A program made the position numbers and the translations under genes. A stretch of DNA of 64,000 nucleotides from Garcia nutans (Eukaryota; Streptophyta; Magnoliopsida; Malpighiales; Euphorbiaceae): the NCBI GenBank assembly GCA_947685225.1, contig CANTUV010000026.1, positions 56,009,501 through 56,073,500 on the forward strand. The letters are read 5' to 3'. This document shows, piece by piece, positions 1-11,279 of the stretch (positions within the stretch are counted from its first letter, which is position 1; every line of letters starts with the position of its first letter). The notes below the pieces were generated by a model, which did no database searches, had not been told where the DNA came from, and was given only the letters and a program-made list of their open reading frames with translations.

Positions 1-3000
1 TCCATGCCTAAAATTTTTTTAGTTTTGCCTAAGCCTTTCATTTCAAACTTCTGATTTAGCTGAGCCTTCAACTTCTCAATTTCTCCTTAATTCTTTAAAG
101 CAATCAGCATATCATCAACATACATTAGAAGATATATAAAAGATCCATCTTGTAGCTTGGACAAATACACACAATGATCATATTTGTTCTTTGTGTACTT
201 CTGCCTCATCATAAAATTGTCAAATTATTTGTACCACTGCCTCGGAGATTGTTTCAATCCGTACAATATTTTTTTAATTTACATACCTGTTTTCTTCTCC
301 AGTAATCTTGAACCATTCTGGCTGAGTCATATAAATTTTCTCTTCTAATTCTCCATGCAGAAATGCAGTTTTTACATCAAGTTGAACTAGTTTCAAATTG
401 AATTGTACTACCAAGGCATATTTTACAACTAAAGAAAATACTTTATTATAATCAATTTTCTCTATTTGAGCATAGCTTTTAGCTACTAATATTGCCTTGT
501 AACGAATATTATTCTTGTTAGAAATTTTTTTTCTTTGTATACACTCATTTGTATCCAATTGCCTTCTTTTCTTTAAGAAGATTAGCTAGCTTTCATGTCT
601 GATTCTTTTCAAGGGACTGTATTTCATCATCCATGACTTTTCTTCACTTATCCTTTTATGAACTTTGGACAACTTCACTATAAGTGTTAGGAATGCTATT
701 ATTTGCAATTAGCGATGCATAAACTACCATGTCATCAAATCGAGCAGATTTGTGAATATCTCGTTGTGACCTATTTGTTATAATAGATTCTTGTTGTTGT
801 AGGTATTCTTAGGTTGGAATCTCTTCATCATCTAACTCCACTCTGCTGTAGGAGTGTCTTTATCTATTTTATTTATTAATGGGTCAATAATTCTTCTTTC
901 AAATTCTACCTGCTACGGAGTACCATCTGTATGTTGAATAATTTTATTTGTTATCTTTTTCAACATAGTATACTCATTAAAGGTAACATCTATGCTAAAG
1001 ATTATCTTTTTTATTTCTGGACACCAAAGGTGAAGTTCCTTCACACCAGTGGTGATCCCCTTAAAGACTGTTTTCTTTGCCCTCGAATCTAACTTTGATT
1101 CCTTAACATGATAATATGTAGTGGAGCCAAACACACGTAATAAATTATAATCAATAGCAGATTTTTAGACCATATCTCCAAAGGTATTTTACCATCAGTA
1201 GCAGCTGATGGTAAACGATTAATGAGATGGTATGCATATGTCACAGCCTCAGCCCAAAATTATCTGTCCAACCCAGCATTAAACAACATATACCAAACTT
1301 TCTCCACTGATGTCTGGTTCATGTATTCTGCTACCCCATTCTGTTGTGGTATATCTCTAACTGTGAAGTGTCTGATAATGCCTTCATATTGGCAGAATTT
1401 CAAAAATATATCACTTTTATACTCTCCACCGTTATCTGTGCGGAGACATTTGACTTTTCTGTTCGTATGATTTTTCACCATCTTTTTTCATATGAGAAAA
1501 ACTCTCAATACTTCATCCATATCTTTATAGTATACACTTATACTCTTCGAGAGAAGTTATCAATAAATGTTACAAAGTAGTACTCTCTTCTCATTAAAGC
1601 TGTCTTAGAAGGACCCCACATATGTGAGTGAATATAGTCTAAAATACCCTTGGTATTATAGATTGCAGTACCAAACTTTACTCTAGTCTTCTTTCCTTTG
1701 ATACAATGCTCACAGAAATCTAACTTTTGAGATTGCACTCCTTTCAATAATCCTTGATCTGATAACAGTTTCAAAGATTTATCGCCAGCATGTCCCAAGC
1801 GCATATGCAATAATTTGGTTGCTTTTAACTCCTGATCATTACTGGAAGCTACTGTTGTTGTCCCAATAATTATATTTTCCTAATAGTAATACAAGTTATT
1901 GGCCTTCCTTAATCCTTTCATTATCACCAGTGCACCAGAGATGACTTTCATTACTCCATCTGCTGCATTTATAATGAAGTCCTTTGATTCTAGGACTCCC
2001 ACAGAGATGAGATTTTTCTTCAAACTCTATACATATCGGATATTTGTTAAAGTCATGATTAATCCATCATGATTTCTTAATTGGATTGAACTAATCCCTT
2101 TAAGCATATATGGACCGTCATTTGCTGTGTAAACAGTTGCTCCTTCTAGTTCTCTAAAGTCAAAGAACCAATCTCGATTAGGACACATATGATGGCTACA
2201 ACTAGAATCAAGTAGCCATACACTAAGAGCTTATTGATGACACAACAGCTAATGAAAAGTCTGAGTCTTCTTCGTCATACTCAGCAATATTTGAATTCAC
2301 AATAGCTTTTCTTTTATCAGATTTGCTTTTATTACTCAGCTTCGAATAATTTATCTTTCAATGTCCCTTCTCCCGGCAAAAAATACATTCATCTTTAGCT
2401 GGTCTAGATTTTGATCTCCCTTTTTTTTTTCTCTCTTCCTGCTTTGAGAGTGACCTCTCACAATCAATGCTTCTGCTGCTCCACTTGAACTTTCTTTCTT
2501 ATATTTCTTTCCTAGTTTGTAACTATATAACGCAACAGTTACTTCAGAGAGAGTTACTTCAGCTTTTTTCATGGAGTGAGTTATTTTAAAAAATTTAAAC
2601 TCCTCTGGAAGGGACCCCAACAACAATCAAAGCCAAAATTTTATTTTTGAAAGTCACGTCTAAATTCATCAAATCAATTACCACCAGATTAAAATTGATG
2701 ATGTGTTTATTCATTGTGGTTCCAGGAACATAAGTGAAACGAAATAATCTCTTCTTCATATAAAGCTTGTTCTAACTGCTTTTCTTTAAAAAACTTTCCT
2801 CCAATGCCTTCTACAATTTACTTGCGAAAAGTTTCTTAGAAAAAATATATTTTTGCTCTCTAGAAAGACACGATCGAATTGTATCACAAGCCATATGATT
2901 GACGACTTTCTAATCTTTTTTATCAATGTCTTCTGATTTCTCTTCTTTAATGGTAATGTCTAGACATTGCTAAAAGAGAGCGTCTAAAATCTCACTTTGT

Positions 3001-3243
3001 CATATATCAAAATGGCACATACTATAAAAAATATCTACTGTAAATCTAACATTTTACACAATAGTCCTTGACTAAATTGATGAAGTAGATGCCGTCTCCT
3101 TTGACTTGGATAATTTGCTTAAGTCATCTATCATCTTTGCTTCAAAGCTAACAAATGCAGAATATAAATAATTCAAGAAAATTTTTTCTGATGTGGAAGA
3201 TCAGACTAAGTTGCAACCACAAAACATACTCAGAAAACTTTAT

Positions 3244-3254
3244 CTCTGATATCA
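3244..3254 (-). other. Primer-binding site of the copia element
   Basis: On the minus strand this reads TGATATCAGAG, one base from TGGTATCAGAG, the usual copia primer-binding site complementary to initiator tRNA-Met. It lies just internal to the candidate LTR, as expected for this orientation. Confidence 0.6.
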
Positions 3255-3259
3255 ATTAT

Positions 3260-3693
3260 TGTGAAAATTGGATTAATTTTTCACCAATAATATAAATAGT
3301 GTGTGAACAATTGCATCAATAATTATACCAGAAAATTTTTTAGGAAAGAGAGGTGGGTCACAATGGACACTCTTAAATACCAAATCTTTCCTTAGACAAA
3401 ATTTTTCTAAATATATAATCATTAGTACAAAATACCATTACAACTATACCAAAAATAGCTATTAAATAAAATAAAGAGAACATCAAAATTTAATGAGGTT
3501 TAGCTAATTTTGCCTATGTTCTCGGACACTACCAAAATAATATTACTAATTTCAAAAAAAAAAAATAAAAAAGAGATAAGAGAAAAAAAATATTAAAACC
3601 TTAAAAATAAGAGAACCTAATATTTTAGGATGAGATAAACTAATGGATGAGGATATTATTTATAATAAAAAAATATCCCCCTCAAATCTCACA
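3260..3693 (-). repeat. Candidate 5' LTR of the copia element
   Basis: The segment next to the primer-binding site is bounded by TG on the left and CA on the right in plus-strand reading, the inverted dinucleotide of LTR ends. On the minus strand it would begin TGTGAGATTTGAGGGGGATA. The partner LTR is outside the window, so the outer boundary cannot be confirmed by comparison. It is AT-rich with no coding content. Confidence 0.4.
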
Positions 3694-5966
3694 TCTTACG
3701 ATGTGCAATTAGAAAAATGCCACGATAACAGCTGCAAGACACTGATAAGATCTTTTTTTAGAATCTTTGCGGCTTAATTTCTTGATGATTGATCGGAGTT
3801 TTGCTTAGATGCTTATTTTTGATGAATACATGTTTGGAATCGAAATTGAATTTGATTATTTTGCTAGGGTTCTGATGAATAAATTGGGACAGAGAGACCA
3901 AAGGAGGGATTAAAAGTGGGTAGAGGCAGTGCTTAACAGAGAATTAGTTTTTATTTGAAAATAATAATTATAATTATGGTATCAATTGGAATCCAATATT
4001 CCAATGAAATTATTACATATGGATAAAGGCAAAATAGCGACCGAGGCGTTTAGGATTTTCTCCCATTTTCTATCAACATTGTTATGGAAAATGTTTCAGG
4101 AGTTACCATATTGCCTTCTTATAAAATTTTAATCAGATAAAATTTTCTGATTCAAGTTTTAAAGATATTTTATACTCAAAATTTAAATTCAAAAATTCTG
4201 ATTAAGTGAAAAGATATCCCAATATCTCAATATATTTTTATGAAATTTAAGTTTATATTCTATGTACTAGTTTAGAAAAATATAATCATATGCAAAAGGG
4301 TATGTAAATTTTGTTTTTATTAATATTCTATAATAAAAAATAACATGCCCAACACATATTAGAATATATATATATACTTAAAAATATATAATATTTAACC
4401 TTTAACTCTTGAAAAATGGATTGTATTTTTCATTATTCTTATTATAGATAGCCTGGATATCAATGTCCTAAAGGAATTACATATACATTTTAAGTATGAT
4501 GGGCATGTATGATTTTTAGTTATAAATACAAACAATGGCTACAAGGCATTCAAATGATAAAATTATATTTATCACTGGGGTGCAGTTGGTTCTGCCGTCC
4601 CACCCACCCAAAATCAAAATTAAACAAAATTATCATTTGAAAGAATATGTATATTGTTTAACAAATACGTAATAAACATGATATAATAATAATTAAAAAA
4701 AATACAAAAATGGGTTAAATTTTAAAAAAAAAATCAAAATAATGAGGATATATTAATATCAAATTTTTTTAATATATATATATATATATTGTTGAGATAA
4801 ATTTCTTATAGTTTTTAACGTAATTGTATGGTGCTACAAATAGTGGCGAAATTAAAAATTAAATAAAGGAGGGGTAAATTTTTTTAAATTAAAATAATTA
4901 CAGATAAATTAAAGATAAAATTAAATATCTAATATTAAAAAAAAATTAAATTTTTATTATTTTATATTATTTAATATTATAATCTAAAAATTTATTAAAT
5001 TTTTATATGCCTTTTCATTTTAGTTTTGAATCTATTAATTTATTTAGAAAATTTTATTAAATTAAATTTTATAAAAATACTATTTCAAATAATAATATTA
5101 GTTTTACCTAATTCATAATTAAATTTCACAATTTTAGCATTTATCTAAATACTTAATCATAGACTTTAAATACACACTATTTAAAAATAAAATAAAAATA
5201 TATATGGTACAAAAAAAACTAATAATTTATATATAAATATATATAATTTATATAATTATAAATATATATAATTATATAATAATTTATATAGATATAAATA
5301 TATAAAATTTATATAACTATATATATAACTATATATATAAATTATATATATATAACTATAAATATATATATAACTCAGTGCCTGAAACTATAAATATTAT
5401 ATATAACTATAAATATATATATATATATATATTTTATATGGAGGGAGAAGGGAGGGGGAGTCCATTGCCCGACCAAGACCCTCCTCCCTCCGCCCCTGGC
5501 TACAAGTTTTTCCTTTTCTTTTTTCCTTTTTGAACTGTTGGTAATGTTTGATTACATAATTTACATTGAACAATTAAAACCGAATATTAGTAATTAGGGC
5601 ATAATCAAGGGAACACATTCAACATTGATTGGCCTGTGCAAATTAGTACTACTTGGGCCAAAACTGAAGAAGAATCACTTTCCACAAAATTCTATGAAGC
5701 AAAAAGGACTTATAAAACGATTGCTTATATAATACTGTATAGAATGATTTATAAATAAGAAAATACAATTACTAATGATCATAGATTCACTCTTCTAATT
5801 CCCTAAGAAAAAAAAAAAAGAAAAAGAAAAACGCATTTTTCCAAGGATGGAAAGAATTTTTCTGTTGAATTAGAAGAGAGCTTGAATTTGAGTTCTTATT
5901 CAAATTGGAATATGCAGTTAATCACACTCGGACGGATTTTATTCTCGAGTGAACTCTGATACACAT
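3694..5966. other. AT-rich intergenic DNA with TA-rich low-complexity tract
   Basis: I recognise no gene here. There is a short (TA)n run near 4780 and a long region of degenerate ATATAA-type repeats at about 5200-5430. A GC-richer purine/pyrimidine stretch follows (5438-5510). The last 150 bases contain an A-rich tract and the 3' flank of the SAUR gene. Confidence 0.6.
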
Positions 5967-6290
5967 CTAAACCTTTTCAGCAAGCTTCAATAACTGATCA
6001 AAAAACGCAGTGGAGCAAAGAAGCTTTATTGGGCCATTAATCTTGGTGTCGAGATCCTCTGCTTCTGATTCCATTATCAATTCTTTGAACTTTGGGATTG
6101 AGAGATACTTTATAGGAACTTCGTATCTTTTACCTTCTTCGCCCACATACATAGCTACGTAACCTTTACGAGCTAGCCGAGGTTCCTCCTTCTGATTATC
6201 ATCAGTTAGTAAATCATCACTAATTTGGTTGATCATCAGCTTCTTGATTATTGAACTTACTTTTCTTTGGATGTTTTTAGCTGAATGCAT
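5967..6290 (-). CDS. SAUR-family auxin-responsive protein
   Basis: The 107-residue intronless product matches the small auxin-up RNA family, whose better-studied members inhibit PP2C.D phosphatases and so promote cell expansion. The SAUR core runs from about residue 40. It contains KGYVAMYVGEE, then a YEVPIKYLSIPKF segment (family pattern: G-x-hydrophobic-YVG, P-x-x-YL-x-hP-x-F), and ends with a C-S-T-x-F-F-x-x-L-L block. The N-terminal 40 residues are basic and unconserved, as usual. The EEFG-like segment after the LL/LI motif is altered to SEAEDLD, so this is a divergent member. The ATG at 6290 is the first in frame, and a TATA-like box lies about 140 bases upstream. Family assignment is firm; the individual ortholog is not determined. 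Confidence 0.88.
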   Translation of the reverse strand: MHSAKNIQRKVSSIIKKLMINQISDDLLTDDNQKEEPRLARKGYVAMYVGEEGKRYEVPIKYLSIPKFKELIMESEAEDLDTKINGPIKLLCSTAFFDQLLKLAEKV

Positions 6291-6430
6291 GGCTTCTAGT
6301 TTGGAAACTTAGAATTTCTTTATTAATTTGCTAGAAAGAATGGAAAAGGACACAGGAAATTAAACAGAGAAAGATGGTGAAAAAGGATAGTTTATGGAGA
6401 GACGATCAATTGTAGGAAAGTTAACCGTAC

Positions 6431-6437
6431 TTATATA
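6431..6437 (-). promoter_or_regulatory. TATA box of the SAUR gene
   Basis: The minus strand reads TATATAA about 140 bases upstream of the SAUR start codon, giving a predicted 5' UTR of roughly 110 bases. No auxin-response element was confidently identified beside it. Confidence 0.5.
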
Positions 6438-6675
6438 ATAAAATGGAATTCCCCATGCCGTATGGATTTTGGAATTAATTTCATTATAGTACTGGGATTT
6501 GAAAGTTGATACTGGATTTACTTAGTTGGAATTGGATAGGATTTTCTTTCACCTGAATCCGTGAATTTTAATACCTATTTATGTCTGTAATTATTATTAT
6601 TTTCCAGAACTGCCAAGACAAAAATTGACATATCTACATATAGCAAACAAAAAATCCAAGGGTTTTTTTTTAATT

Positions 6676-6726
6676 TAAGTTGGCACAATCTGGGTGCTTG
6701 AATGAGACGGTCATTTGTTGAACAGC
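6676..6726 (-). pseudogene. C-terminal scrap of a nepenthesin-like aspartic protease
   Basis: On the minus strand this encodes QQMTVSFKHPDCANL. This corresponds to the extreme C-terminus of the neighbouring protease copies (GYDL-x-x-x-x-VSF-x-x-x-DC). The same stretch recurs at 7279-7306 at the end of the next pseudogene, which explains a near-identical 27-base direct repeat. The rest of this copy is missing; unrelated GC-rich DNA follows immediately. Confidence 0.6.
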
Positions 6727-7250
6727 AGAGGCGAAATGACTATGGAATCGTGTGGGGTCACACGACCCTTCCTCATCTGCGGCAAGAAGGGAAGGTGTTT
6801 ATTCTGACCGCCGATGGAGCTAAACTCAGCCCCTCGTTGAAGGGGCTGAGTTGCAGACCTATGCAGCGAGGGGTAGATAAACCTCTAGCGTCGTTTCGCC
6901 AATGATTAATTTTTTTTATTATAAAAATAACCCATAGCGAAATAACGTTGTTTTGTCAGAGGTAAATTAAAAAAAAACCGCCCCAGCGACAATGCCTTTT
7001 CGCTAAGGCCGATTCAAAAATAAAAAAAGGGGCTGCATTTTTACGCAACCCATTTTCTCCTCTTCCTCTCTCCTTCTTCCCTCTACCCCTTTCCTCCACA
7101 AGCCACCAGCAGACAGCCCCCAGCCCCTCCACCAACCGGCCTACCGATAGCCACCGCCGGCCACCGCTCGATAAATTTTAACCCCCTTCAATAAATTTCT
7201 GGTTCCGATACTACTGAAGAGCATATATATCCTACTAAAAATGTAAGGCA
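6727..7250. other. Unidentified GC-richer insertion with a perfect hairpin
   Basis: This 0.5-kb block separates two protease C-terminal remnants and differs in composition from its surroundings. It includes a C/T-rich stretch (about 7065-7110) and a C-rich stretch (7110-7175). A perfect 12-bp inverted repeat, AACTCAGCCCCT with its complement, occupies 6823-6834 and 6841-6852 with a 6-base loop. A short plus-strand open frame crosses it (6702-6905) but resembles nothing known. It is probably a transposon fragment, but I could not define its ends. Confidence 0.4.
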
Positions 7251-8190
7251 TTTTCTATGTAGTTGGCTGCGTCTGCTTGCTTGAATGAGAGGGTCATTTG
7301 TTCAAGATCATATCCTGCTAAGAAATTCATCTGCGCCAAGTTCCAAAAACAAAGCACACAAGATCCTCTGACAATCTTATAGCTGCAGTGTCATGAACAG
7401 TAACTGTGGAGCTCCAAAATCATCATCATCATCAGATTCACTCTTATAGCATAGAGGTAAGAATGGATGATCTAACACGTTCTAGATCATAAATATTCTT
7501 GCTCACTGCCTATTCGACTTGAATGTAGAAAGCCTCAGGTAGCATTGTCTGGGTACTTCCTGAACCTGTAATTATGTTGCCTTTTATGGGAACATTATTT
7601 GCGGGTGAATTAGGATTCTTGAATTCTAACCTTTCATTTCCAACATCGATTGCTTCCAATAAGACTCTTTAAAATCAGTGGGGTAAACTACTTCAGGTAC
7701 TGAAACTATGGTTTCGTAACCAAAATTTAGCTTGTATTTTCTGTCTGAAAAAATTGGATCTAGACAACGAAAAAATTTTCTTCCAACGTAAGAATCCATT
7801 CTTAGAATTAATGAATCTGTTCTTCGAGGGCTTATTACTCCAGAACCTTCTTGTCAGAACTGCCACCGCCGTCAACCAAAGACTGTTCTGGGTAAAGAAA
7901 TAGAACCCAGTAGAACTGTTTCTCAGACAAGAATTCCTTTATTGAAAGATATATCCTTTTAACAAACAGAGTAATGATCGAGTTTCATGGTTACCAGATA
8001 AGCAAGATCCTCCTCCGCCTTGTGATTGACATAGTTTTGAGAAAGAAGGAATCTCTTGGTAAGTTGAATAATCTTTTTTTTTTTGGGCATAGCAGTGAAT
8101 ATAAGGCTTGCGTTCAGTCCATATAAGATTACAGCTGCCTGCATATGCAGTGCACCTCACCAGCCATGAATCCTATGGAAAACCCATAGT
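7250..8190 (-). pseudogene. Nepenthesin/CDR1-like aspartic protease pseudogene
   Basis: Minus-strand translation in shifting frames recovers most of an A1B protease. The N-terminal lobe is at 8190-7940, with a relic of the first catalytic region as AGSCNLIWTERKP followed by IHCYAQ; the DTG is destroyed. The central segment at 7870-7650 contains RKFFRCLDPIFSDRKYKLNF and then FGYETIVSVPEVVYP. A second-lobe relic near 7640-7540 contains IKGNIITGSGSTQTMLPEAF, where the second DTG is also lost. The C-terminus at 7400-7255 contains AQMNFLAGYDL. Several frameshifts and stops separate these blocks, including one just before AQMNF. The copy is parallel to the full-length gene at 9657-10964 and clearly part of the same tandem family. 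Confidence 0.85.
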
Positions 8191-8570
8191 GAAGAAATTT
8201 ATAGATAAGGGGTTATAATTTACAAATGACATGGTTAGACGGAAAAAAGAATAAAAAAGGAATTATTAGTTTTTTTTTGACATTTAATACTTTACATTCT
8301 ACGGAGAATGATGCATTTATCGTTGGGTTAGATCTGAATATACAGATATATTAGTATTTAGTTATTACGTTTATGGAAAATGCAAGTTAGAATTTATGAC
8401 TAAATATCTGGTTCCAGTAAAATGCATATCTGATTTTCTCAATTAAGCATATCAAGTTCTATACTTGGTATGTTATTAAATGATTCAGATTTGGATTAAA
8501 TGATGAATATAACAATATAATTTTAATTAAAGTATATATTATATAGAACAAATTTCAGTTTTTTTTTCCA
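8191..8570. other. AT-rich spacer, no gene seen
   Basis: The DNA between the protease pseudogene and the SINE target site is low-complexity and AT-rich. No coding or RNA feature was recognised. Confidence 0.5.
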
Positions 8571-8584
8571 TTGTAAAATTCTAA

Positions 8585-8772
8585 AGAAAATGGCAGCCCG
8601 GTGCACGAATACTCTCACAATGAGCGAGATTCGGAGAAGGGTCGAATCCATTGAATTTTTGTATGCTGTCTTTCCTTGCAATTAATTGCAAGATGCCGTT
8701 TCCACGATTCGAACTCGTGACCTCGGGTCACACGGTGACAATACTTACCGTCGCGCCAAGTCAACCCTTCAG
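8585..8772 (-). mobile_element. Au-type tRNA-derived SINE
   Basis: On the minus strand the element starts near 8772 with a tRNA-like head. An A-box-like TGGCGCGACGG is at 8748-8758 and a B box, GAGTTCGAATC, at 8706-8716. The tail ends in GTGCACCGGGCTGCC plus a short T-rich stretch. Head, order and 3' end match the widespread plant Au SINE family as I know it. It is flanked by a perfect 14-base target duplication, TTGTAAAATTCTAA, at 8571-8584 and 8773-8786. The intact duplication suggests a fairly recent insertion. It needs LINE-encoded enzymes for movement. Confidence 0.9.
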
Positions 8773-8878
8773 TTGTAAAATTCTAATTAGACAATAATAC
8801 ATTAAAGTATATATTAAGATTTTTACTTCTTTATAAAGTTTATATGTCATCTGGTGAGGAGAGTAATGCCTTTCGTTT

Positions 8879-8879
8879 A

Positions 8880-8928
<49 letters not shown>
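8879..8928. repeat. Compound (TA)n(TG)n microsatellite
   Basis: About ten TA units are followed by about fourteen TG units without interruption. Likely to be length-polymorphic. A short frame reading through it is an artefact of the repeat. Confidence 0.95.
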
Positions 8929-8929
<1 letters not shown>

Positions 8930-9656
8930 TTAAAAAAGGCATTCCCAATACAGCAGACTCCCATTTTTCCAGGATAGGGATAATTTTTAATTTATTGGTA
9001 ACTAATAAATTACAAACTAGGGTAAAGGACTAAAAGAATGCCTGATTTAATTAGCCTTTTTCTTTATGCCTCAGCTTTGTTCTGCCCCGAAACTGCTGGC
9101 CCTTATATTTTCCACTTCTTTAGTCTTTTACAGGCAGCACCATTCTCATGCTATCATCTAAATTTACGGTATAAAATTGTAAATTCAGATTTATTTTATT
9201 TTTAACATTGGAAGTGTCAGAGAGCAGAATTCGAATATGAGCTTAATATTCAAAGTTAAATTAATTTCTTTCTTCTTGCGAAAATTTTTATTTGTATATT
9301 AGAGTTACTAGTTTAGAGAAGAGGAGAATAATAAGAATAAGAAAAGAAATGCAAGAATTGATTTTCCTGGTAGTATGCAAGTTTTACTAGCCAGCATTTC
9401 CAACTTCAGAAAAAGAAGACTGCATCAATAAAATTCATTCAATTTCAATTTCTAACATTGAATAACACCATCAAATAATAATAATAATAATAAATTTTTT
9501 CACAGATTAATCCAACAGAAAACTGATAAAGACTGCCTATGGAAAAATGTCACCAAGAAACTACAGCCAATATTGGCATTGCCTAGAATGCATTATTAAT
9601 TTATTATCAAGTTATTAAACAAGAACAATCAGATTAATAGTATTTTGGAAAAATGT
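8929..9656. other. Intergenic spacer, no gene seen
   Basis: The 3' flank of the full-length protease gene. It holds an (ATA)n run near 9477-9492 and otherwise unremarkable AT-rich DNA. Confidence 0.5.
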
Positions 9657-10964
9657 TCAATAATGGGTGCAATCAGTTCTCCTAAATGATACCCTCTTTC
9701 TTCTCAGGTCATAACCGATCAAGAAGTTCATCTGTTGCCAGTTCCCATAGACTGCAGTATCATCTTCAGTAGGGGCAAAAGCAAAGCAAACAACACCCTC
9801 TCTCACCCTTATGAAGGCATTCATGGAATCCAACTCAACACTCGCATTGGTGAAATGCATTGTTATAAGAGGAGTTCTGAAATGAGTTGTCTCCCTGTAG
9901 CAAAGATTCAGTTGTTCTGAAGGATCATAAACAGGATCACAATCAATGGCATCTCTCACTCTTGATTCCAACCGACGATAAAGGTCCTCCGGAAGGTATG
10001 TGATTGTAGTTCCTGTATCAATTATCATATTCCCCTTTTTGCTAGAAAGACATTTGCTACATCCTATTCTTTCATCTTCTACACTGATTCCTTTTAGTGT
10101 TATGAAATAATATGTATCTGAATCATTTCTTGAAACTAACTCTGTATTAGCCACTTCAGACTCTGAATGAACACTTCTACTGCCAAAACTCATTCTGCTT
10201 GAGCTCATTGAAAAGTATGGCACTAGACAGTAAGAAAATCTGCCATGAATTGAATCATTCATTCTCGAAATTAATGATAGCTTCCCACGTCCAAGGCCGA
10301 CTACACCAACATCATCAAAGTCACCATCTTCATAGGTTGTACAACCAATATTAGTTCTAGAAAAGCTGACAAAATCACCACTGCTAGTAGCCAGGCTGAC
10401 CGTGTCCTTGGCAAGAACACCTTCTATGGTGCATTCATCTCTGTTTCTGTAAGAATACGAATAATGACAGATATGAGACTCACAAAATCTATGATCCTCT
10501 AGACACTTGCACTGATGAGAACCACAAGTAAGATTTCTGTAAGTTGAGGAATATCTAGGATCAAACATAGCATCTCTCTGCTTGAAACACCCAAAACAAG
10601 GTCTGCACTGTGTCCATACAAGATCACTGCAAGTATCTGCAGAGGCAAGGAAATCAAACCGTGGTGTCCCTATCGATAATCTCATGAGATAATCACCATA
10701 ACCAGAGATTAGAATAGAGTGACCGAGATGTGGAGAAAGAGTTCGTGTAAAATGTTTGACACGTTTAGCAGAACGTCGCAATGAATTCTTTAAGTTATGA
10801 AAAGGTGTTTCTGAAGGATTATAGTAGGGAGAATTGGGTGAGTGTCTATGGATGAGATCAACAGTAAAACCAAAATCATCGTCATCATCTTGAGCAAAAG
10901 CAAAAAGCAAAAGAGTCGATAATAATAAGAAGCAAAGAGCATTTTGTGTTGCAGTGACTGCCAT
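9657..10964 (-). CDS. Nepenthesin/CDR1-like A1 aspartic protease with altered first catalytic motif
   Basis: This intronless gene encodes 435 residues, normal for the A1B family, whose members are secreted or apoplastic proteases (CDR1 acts in defence signalling). Residues 1-24 form a clear signal peptide. The prosegment follows with the family motif DLIHRHSPNSPYYNPSE (36-52). The first catalytic site reads ADTCSDLVWTQC (109-120), where the family has DTG; Cys112 replaces the glycine. The second site is normal, IIDTGTT (314-320). The cysteine-rich nepenthesin insert lies at about 120-180. The flap, usually Y-x-YGDGS, reads SYRNRDE (171-177). The C-terminus has NWQQMNFLIGYDL. The frame is intact, but two altered active-site elements suggest reduced or lost proteolysis. 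It may therefore be a recent non-catalytic copy rather than a working enzyme. It is the only complete member of the local array. Confidence 0.9.
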   Translation of the reverse strand: MAVTATQNALCFLLLSTLLLFAFAQDDDDDFGFTVDLIHRHSPNSPYYNPSETPFHNLKNSLRRSAKRVKHFTRTLSPHLGHSILISGYGDYLMRLSIGTPRFDFLASADTCSDLVWTQCRPCFGCFKQRDAMFDPRYSSTYRNLTCGSHQCKCLEDHRFCESHICHYSYSYRNRDECTIEGVLAKDTVSLATSSGDFVSFSRTNIGCTTYEDGDFDDVGVVGLGRGKLSLISRMNDSIHGRFSYCLVPYFSMSSSRMSFGSRSVHSESEVANTELVSRNDSDTYYFITLKGISVEDERIGCSKCLSSKKGNMIIDTGTTITYLPEDLYRRLESRVRDAIDCDPVYDPSEQLNLCYRETTHFRTPLITMHFTNASVELDSMNAFIRVREGVVCFAFAPTEDDTAVYGNWQQMNFLIGYDLRRKRVSFRRTDCTHY

Positions 10965-11279
10965 GCCTCTTGAAGAAGAATTGGGTGAATAGACAGGGTT
11001 GGGAATGACGAGAGAAACTGAAAATGGGAAGAATATAAAGGAAAGGAAACTTGTCTCCTCTCAAATGTTGTATGATACACAATGAATCTTGAATGACATC
11101 AAAACCAGGCATGAATATAGGAAACTTCACAGCTCACATGTAGAACACCATTATCATAAACAATAACCTGGTTATTTGCATATTATATTATTAAACGAGA
11201 GCTAAAAAACATGAAAATTTAAAGGTGAATAGAGTACAAATAGGCTTGTCAATATCTATCACAATCATTTAGGCTTATA
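10965..11279. other. Upstream region of the protease gene
   Basis: Contains the probable 5' UTR and promoter of the protease. A TATA-like TTTATATT on the minus strand at about 11034-11042 lies roughly 70 bases upstream of the start codon. Overlapping short frames here are shadows. Confidence 0.35.

Larger units (their letters stand above)
1..3693 (-). mobile_element. Truncated, decayed Ty1/copia LTR retrotransposon
   Basis: Reading the minus strand from high to low coordinates gives the copia order. A gag-like segment (2351-2626) ends in a damaged zinc knuckle. It is followed by a GAG-pre-integrase segment (1538-1810, with MHMRLGHAG and a C-x2-C pair) and an integrase core (1260-1481, with RTDNGGEY and PQQNGVAE). 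Next come the integrase C-terminal region (913-1134) and reverse transcriptase (274-558, with LDVKTAFLHGELEE). The RT catalytic YVDD is encoded at 111-122. The pieces lie in different frames with stops between them, so no polyprotein can be made. The RNase H part and the 3' LTR lie beyond the left edge of the window. A primer-binding-site-like sequence and a candidate 5' LTR sit at the right end. Confidence 0.9.

Noticed and set aside
6702..6905. 67-codon plus-strand open frame
   Set aside because: No similarity to known proteins, it crosses the hairpin and the protease C-terminal scrap on the other strand, and shows no plant gene features.
6698..7306. 27-bp direct repeat as target duplication of a transposon
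   Set aside because: Both copies encode the same protease C-terminal motif, so paralogous gene ends explain the repeat better than a target duplication of that unusual length.
8761..8964. Short frame encoding a His/Thr-Tyr/Ile repeat
   Set aside because: It is a reading of the (TA)n(TG)n microsatellite.
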